DNA from: Apostichopus californicus
Taxonomy: Eukaryota; Echinodermata; Holothuroidea; Aspidochirotida; Stichopodidae
NCBI GenBank assembly: GCA_020650975.1
Contig: JAIPMN010014411.1
Location: 929 to 30,904 of the forward strand
Direction: 5' to 3'
DNA: 29,976 nt
Position 1 is the first letter of the stretch; each line of letters begins with the position of its first letter. Of the stretch, positions 27,301-29,976 are shown in pieces. The notes under the pieces were generated by a model. It did no database searches and had not been told where the DNA came from. It saw only the letters and a list, made by a program, of their open reading frames with translations. A program made the translations under genes and the position numbers.

Positions 27301-29969
27301 CGATGCCGACTTTGTTCCAGTTCTTAGCCGCGCTCGGGAGCATCATCCTCTTCACGGCTGGTTCGTCGATCTCCAGAAAGGTCTGCAGGAGCGGGTAGGC
27401 TCTCTTCAGGCACAGGGTAACTATGGCATTGAATGCTAATTGTATGAAAGAAGTAAATAAAATAAATGAATCCGAACTTTATTTGAACCACAGAATACTT
27501 ATGCAAAATGATAAGATAAGAAAGAATGGCTCAGGAGTTCTACCAGAAAGCTACTAAAAGCTTGTGAAGTGGTAGACCCCTCTACGTAAGATAAAACAAA
27601 TAGCAACGGTAATCTGGATTTGGAAATAATTATATACAAATAACACACCTCTGCCCAAACGGAGTAGCAAATCAAACAACAAAGATCAAATTTTCTGTAC
27701 CAAATGTTCTTTCAATTTTCGCTTGAATAATGCTATAGTCCTAATTTCTTTTATAGTGATGCTGATAAATTGTTCCACACAGAAGGTCCAGTGTAAGTAA
27801 TGAAAGGCTGAGATATCAGAAGTCTACAATATGGGATAATGTAAATCCATCTTGTTTCTAGTAGGAAAATCAAATAATACCTCACAGTGATTTCTGGAGA
27901 ATTGCACATAATAAGTTCTTACTTCTGGTACTGTGCGAGCCACCGAATGGATAACGCTGAACTTTCTCACGTTAATGAAATACATATCACACAATCCTAT
28001 TAATCTAATACACAAATGCAACATAGTTATGCTAGCAGTTTGTAACATCTTTTATCATGCATTTTTCAAAAACCTTGAGTGTCCTTCCAGAAATACTTTT
28101 GGTAGGATGTTTTCATGGCCAAGAGCCCACAAGCACAAAACAGAAATTACTTCAGCGGATCATACTCTGGTCACTGACTTGGATTGCTAAATACAAAATG
28201 CTGGATATTTTCTTCAATTTGGAGTCTAAACCAAATCCTCATAGCATTTTGATTGGTAAATATATAAGGTGCACAAATTTGGTAGTATTCTTGTTTGTTA
28301 ATACATTCCTGCAAGAGCAGATTGAATGTCATCGAGCCAAATCAGCTGAAAATTTTTTGATTTTCCTTTACGATAATGAACTCACTTACTTACAGAGGTA
28401 TATTATTTTTCTGACAAGAAAAGTTCAACTTTGATGAAATTCTTACTATAGGGAACTTTGACAATTATAGGCAAACAATCCAAATGTATAAAGTTTCACA
28501 GATAAATGAAAACAAGACGATTATAATTTAAGAAAGTAGAACATTTTGATGACCGTTCGCTGTTATGCCTATTACAGACCACCAACTGTAATCCACTCCT
28601 TGGAAGAATGGAGGGTGTAGCCAACCAAAATAGTTTCCATTCAATCAACCATATCTTGAGTTAGGGACTAGATATGGAGATAAGAATTTTCAAATTAACA
28701 GTGTGGAAATATTTTTCTCTTTCAAATAAAAGTGTCAACTTTTGTGCCACTAGAATTATCACACTTTAAGATCTTGTTTGGAGTGAATGTCTGCCACTGT
28801 ATGTAGAGGAGTAAGTACAGTTACAAGCTCATTGTCCTACTTACTTGAACTTCCTTTGATGTAAAACTTGATATTTTTTGGTGAACTCTTCTTCTGAATA
28901 TGACAGACGGCAGCTGAAAGTGCCCTCACGATGTCCTTGAAGGCTCCGATGGAACCGCTCTGCATCTTGGCATCCCACCTCTCGATCATCGTCAGGGTGA
29001 CCTTGATCTGTCCTTCCTGGTTCTCCTCCTCCTCCTCATCATCCTCCTCTTCCTCGAGATCCTCCTCATCGCTGTGCACCTCGAGCTGTAGATCAAACAG
29101 AGCGATTGATAAAAGATCATGTGATCGGTCACTTGAAGGAGTTCTCAAAAACTGTTGTTATACTGTCGTCGTGCTTTTTTCTGTACGGCGGTAAGTTATC
29201 TTACAAAATCTGGAAGACACTGTTTACATTATGTAAATATTTTTATAAATATTACACAACATAAATACTAAGATAGCCTGAAATGAAACTGAAATGTATT
29301 GGATTTCAATGTGGAGTGTTATCTCAGTGGTTAACGCTGGTGCCTTCCAATCATAAGGTCCCTGGTTTGAGTCACTCCAAGATTAATGTCCGTCGTCCAG
29401 TTACAGAGTTGTTGACAATTGACAATTCATAATCATCGACGTTAAATATGAATGTAAGAGACTGACTTCGGTCAGCTTGCGGCTTTGATAAGCCAATGAG
29501 GCTTCTTCGCGAGTTCCTACTTGCAGCAGGATCTAAATCATACATCAATATGAGGATACTGTACTGCAGAAATTTTATTCCTCCTCCTTTACAACAAAAT
29601 ACCTTTTCTTTTAGATCTGGTTTGTGGAACAATTCTGCCTTTCTCTTTTTCTCCTTCTTTTTCTTTTCTTTATCTGCTTTCTTAGATTTCTTCTTGTCTC
29701 CCTCTATACCTTCTCCCTCCTCATCCTCATCCTCCTCCTCATCATCCTCCTCGATGTCATAATGAACCGGAGCAATTTCCATCTTTCCGACACCTTCGTC
29801 ATCACTCTCGACATCATCATCGTCGTCGTCGTCATCCTCTGAGATGTCCGAGTCGGCAAAGTTCAACAACGTCTGGTCCTCCTTCTTCAGGAAATCATAA
29901 AATTCCGGATCATTTTCTTCCAGTTTCTTTAACGCCTGCTTGTGTTGGGCCATACGACCCTCTTTGCCT
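17782..29969 (-). CDS. NOC2L: NOC2L, NOC2-like nucleolar protein (eleven exons, 5' end outside the window)
   Basis: Eleven exons on the - strand join with GT-AG borders and fully consistent phases into 835 codons plus stop. In transcript order: 29969-29603, 29085-28845, 27435-27044, 26553-26365, 25492-25353, 24943-24832, 23819-23706, 23046-22945, 21293-21150, 19616-19503, 18375-17782. The protein aligns along its length with human NOC2[20 protein letters not shown] near the start, an acidic Asp/Glu region, then the Noc2 core with [37 protein letters not shown] and CKVANF. Noc2 pairs with Noc1 and later Noc3 in the nucleolus and nucleus to mature and export pre-60S ribosomes; the human protein is also reported as a repressor of histone acetylation. 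About 50 N-terminal residues and the promoter lie beyond the right edge. The C-terminus is Lys-rich and repetitive. Introns carry unusual splice-junction repeats. Confidence 0.96.
18377..18810. repeat. About 62-67-bp decaying array copying the acceptor of the last NOC2L exon
   Basis: The true acceptor region (plus strand tccacggactgcaac, 18368-18382, then an A-rich stretch and atgttttcat) recurs as tgcacagactgtgac, tccacagattgtaag (twice) and ccacagactgcaaa. These keep roughly the pyrimidine tract, AG or AA, and the first exon bases. At least six copies can be traced; the array stops at the TTAA element at 18811. Confidence 0.7.
18811..19445. mobile_element. Nonautonomous DNA transposon with TTAA target duplication
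   Basis: A perfect 13-bp terminal inverted repeat (agcagcattttgc at 18815-18827; its complement at 19429-19441) is flanked on both sides by TTAA (18811-18814 and 19442-19445). The 627-bp interior has no credible open frame. TTAA duplications are characteristic of piggyBac and Kolobok transposons. It lies in the last NOC2L intron. Confidence 0.75.
19503..19616 (-). CDS. NOC2L: NOC2L exon: [12 protein letters not shown]
   Basis: Acceptor cctcatcacag and donor gtg/gtaaga bound 38 codons in phase 0. It encodes [17 protein letters not shown] and [14 protein letters not shown], the counterpart of EAWEKLTREEGTPLTLY and WRKLRDREIQLE in human NOC2L. Confidence 0.93.
19805..21120. repeat. 148-bp tandem array in NOC2L intron
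   Basis: About eight copies (starts of gcatatt-cttgcagttcta near 20221, 20370, 20520, 20667, 20816, 20973, plus divergent copies near 20075 and 19810), spacing 147-157 bp. In the NOC2L sense each unit holds ctctaatcattttcag, a branch-point and acceptor lookalike. Copies near 20.2-21.1 kb are highly similar; the far ones have decayed. The array begins about 30 nt after the donor at 21149. Confidence 0.95.
21150..21293 (-). CDS. NOC2L: NOC2L exon: CKVANF and [10 protein letters not shown]
   Basis: Acceptor ttcatatgtag and donor gtt/gtaagt bound 48 codons in phase 0. It encodes [20 protein letters not shown] and [15 protein letters not shown], matching [20 protein letters not shown] and RRQRVSFGV of human NOC2L. 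The first codon is ATG but it is internal. Confidence 0.95.
21715..22120. mobile_element. Candidate MITE with long internal inverted repeat and GGAA flanks
   Basis: Tattatacaa at 21719-21728 is perfectly inverted at 22107-22116, and GGAA flanks both ends (21715-21718, 22117-22120). The left half is a long imperfect inverted repeat, arms about 21720-21793 and 21814-21897, around a loop with aacgaggcgcagccgag. The right end ggtgttgtataa is also inverted at 21890-21901. No transposase is seen. The short open frame across it is not credible as a gene. Confidence 0.6.
22248..22991. repeat. 88-bp tandem array containing a NOC2L exon end plus 5' splice site
   Basis: Exact 88-bp spacing of tcaccttcactattgctggtag at 22501, 22589, 22677, 22765, 22853 and 22941. 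The last is the functional exon border. Each unit holds 46 nt of exon (reading [15 protein letters not shown] or near) plus gtgagttcac and 32 nt more of intron. Decayed copies continue below 22500 (near 22413, 22333 and 22250) with increasing change. Confidence 0.95.
22945..23046 (-). CDS. NOC2L: NOC2L exon whose 3' half and donor are tandemly repeated downstream
   Basis: This 102-nt exon follows acceptor ccctttaaag and ends aag/gtgagt. It encodes 34 codons in phase 0: [14 protein letters not shown] and [15 protein letters not shown], matching LVEQLYDLTLEY and [13 protein letters not shown] in human. The last 46 nt plus the first 42 nt of intron recur as an 88-bp tandem array in the following intron, so the true donor is the first of six near-identical ones. 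It is preferred here because it keeps the protein aligned with the family. Confidence 0.93.
23706..23819 (-). CDS. NOC2L: NOC2L exon: [13 protein letters not shown]
   Basis: Acceptor tccttgtag and donor agg/gtgagt bound 38 codons in phase 0. It encodes [20 protein letters not shown], matching [20 protein letters not shown] of human NOC2L. Confidence 0.95.
24343..24362. repeat. (CA)n microsatellite
   Basis: About ten uninterrupted CA units; an interrupted second tract lies at 24559-24586. Both are in the NOC2L intron 23820-24831. Confidence 0.95.
24832..24943 (-). CDS. NOC2L: NOC2L exon: [18 protein letters not shown]
   Basis: Acceptor cgttctttag and donor gag/gtaagc bound 112 nt. After one base of a split Lys codon it encodes 37 codons ([18 protein letters not shown], then [12 protein letters not shown]), matching KLIPTARFYPLRMHCIRAL and FIPVLPF in human NOC2L. 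Confidence 0.95.
24945..25262. repeat. Degenerate A-rich tandem repeat in NOC2L intron
   Basis: Many imperfect copies of aagaacaatgaagattaa, period roughly 20-27 bp, fill most of the intron between the exons at 25353 and 24943. Confidence 0.85.
25353..25492 (-). CDS. NOC2L: NOC2L exon: YNWQYVHC motif
   Basis: Acceptor aacccatgcag and donor caa/gtgagt bound 140 nt: 46 codons plus two bases. It encodes [19 protein letters not shown] and RPLIYPLVQ, matching human NOC2L. The leftover AA joins A of the next exon to give Lys. Confidence 0.95.
26365..26553 (-). CDS. NOC2L: NOC2L exon: most conserved core
   Basis: Acceptor ctgtttacag and donor aag/gtgaga bound 63 codons in phase 0 on both sides. 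It encodes [19 protein letters not shown] and [19 protein letters not shown], the best-conserved stretch of the Noc2 family. Confidence 0.96.
27044..27435 (-). CDS. NOC2L: NOC2L exon: largest core exon
   Basis: This 392-nt exon follows acceptor acaattag and ends at donor aaa/gtgagt. It encodes 130 codons with [34 protein letters not shown] and [14 protein letters not shown], all clear counterparts of human NOC2L. It is GC-richer than its flanks. It ends FILK in phase 0, joining KMYLSYV. Confidence 0.95.
27436..28844. other. NOC2L intron, nothing recognised
   Basis: 1.4 kb of AT-rich DNA without a clear repeat or exon. The introns at 23047-23705, 25493-26364 and 26554-27043 are similar, apart from an oligo-C/oligo-A run at 25799-25818. 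Confidence 0.6.
28845..29085 (-). CDS. NOC2L: NOC2L exon: acidic segment and start of Noc2 core
   Basis: The exon lies between acceptor tttgatctacag and donor tcaa/gtaagt. It encodes 80 codons plus one base: a Glu-rich acidic block, then [13 protein letters not shown] and [13 protein letters not shown], matching the VTVAMVERW and FRAAV stretches of human NOC2L. The leftover A joins CA of the next exon. Confidence 0.92.
29312..29535 (+). mobile_element. tRNA-derived SINE with structured central domain
   Basis: The head resembles a tRNA: ggagtg start, A-box-like tatctcagtggttaacgctgg, anticodon-arm-like ccttccaatcataagg, and B-box-like ggtttgagtca followed by ctcc. The T-arm and acceptor 3' side are shortened, so it is not a working tRNA. 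About 80 nt further come ctgac-ttcg-gtcag (29462-29475) and ggctt-tgat-aagcc (29481-29494), two small hairpins in a GC-richer block that resembles the conserved central domains of animal SINE superfamilies (Deu, Nin and similar; not assigned). It lies in the first NOC2L intron of the window, antisense to the gene. Confidence 0.62.
29603..29969 (-). CDS. NOC2L: NOC2L exon: conserved N-terminal motif and acidic tract
   Basis: The right border is read at acceptor tttccag (29976-29970); the left border at donor aag/gtattt. Reading is open above the ATG at 29951-29953 (codons G-K-E-G-R), and human NOC2L has a matching GR just before EHK, so that ATG is probably internal, not the start. It encodes [19 protein letters not shown] and LLNFADSD, then Asp/Glu runs and a Lys-rich stretch ending [10 protein letters not shown]. 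Confidence 0.9.
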
Positions 29970-29976
29970 CTGGAAA

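Noticed and set aside
29312-29388. Functional tRNA gene
   Set aside because: A- and B-box-like sequences are present, but the T-arm and 3' acceptor side are incomplete and the anticodon loop does not fold cleanly; a SINE head fits better.
29951-29953. Start codon of NOC2L
   Set aside because: The frame continues upstream with residues (GKEGR) that match the family, an acceptor lies just beyond, and known NOC2L proteins have about 50 residues more.

Overview
The window is animal nuclear DNA: AT-rich, with short coding exons bounded by GT-AG introns and many tandem repeats and transposon remains. Two protein genes can be rebuilt exon by exon with consistent reading phase. On the + strand, roughly 6.5-12.6 kb (perhaps from 1.28 kb), lies the 3' part of a SAMD11-like gene ending in a SAM domain. 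On the - strand, 29.97 down to 17.78 kb, lies nearly all of NOC2L (NOC2-like nucleolar protein, 60S ribosome biogenesis). The two genes converge tail to tail, as SAMD11 and NOC2L do in human. The gene pair, a DIRS-type retroelement, a tRNA-derived SINE and compact exons suggest an invertebrate deuterostome; an echinoderm is plausible but not proven.

Layout. 1-6.5 kb: intron or upstream DNA of SAMD11, with one candidate 53-nt exon and a badly broken DIRS-like retrotransposon (about 3.9-5.5 kb, perhaps longer). 6.5-12.6 kb: seven SAMD11 exons; the introns hold a 37-bp and an 18-bp minisatellite (the latter with a 10-N gap), two LINE 3' ends and G-rich tracts just after several 5' splice sites. 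12.6-17.8 kb: SAMD11 3' UTR, intergenic DNA with two adjacent perfect palindromes, a TA-rich block and a 23-24-bp minisatellite, then the NOC2L 3' UTR. 17.8-29.97 kb: eleven NOC2L exons; the gene continues past the right edge.

Most unusual: two NOC2L introns carry tandem arrays whose unit appears to span a real exon-intron junction. One is an exact 88-bp array copying the end of an exon together with its 5' splice site. The other is a looser array of about 62-67 bp around the acceptor of the last exon. A third, 148-bp array in the intervening intron puts an acceptor-like motif in every copy. Two probable MITEs, one flanked by TTAA and one by GGAA, sit among these arrays.

Functionally the genes are linked only by position. 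NOC2L is a nucleolar/nuclear ribosome-assembly factor. SAMD11 is a nuclear protein with a Polycomb-type SAM domain. No prokaryotic operon, CRISPR array or viral genome was seen.
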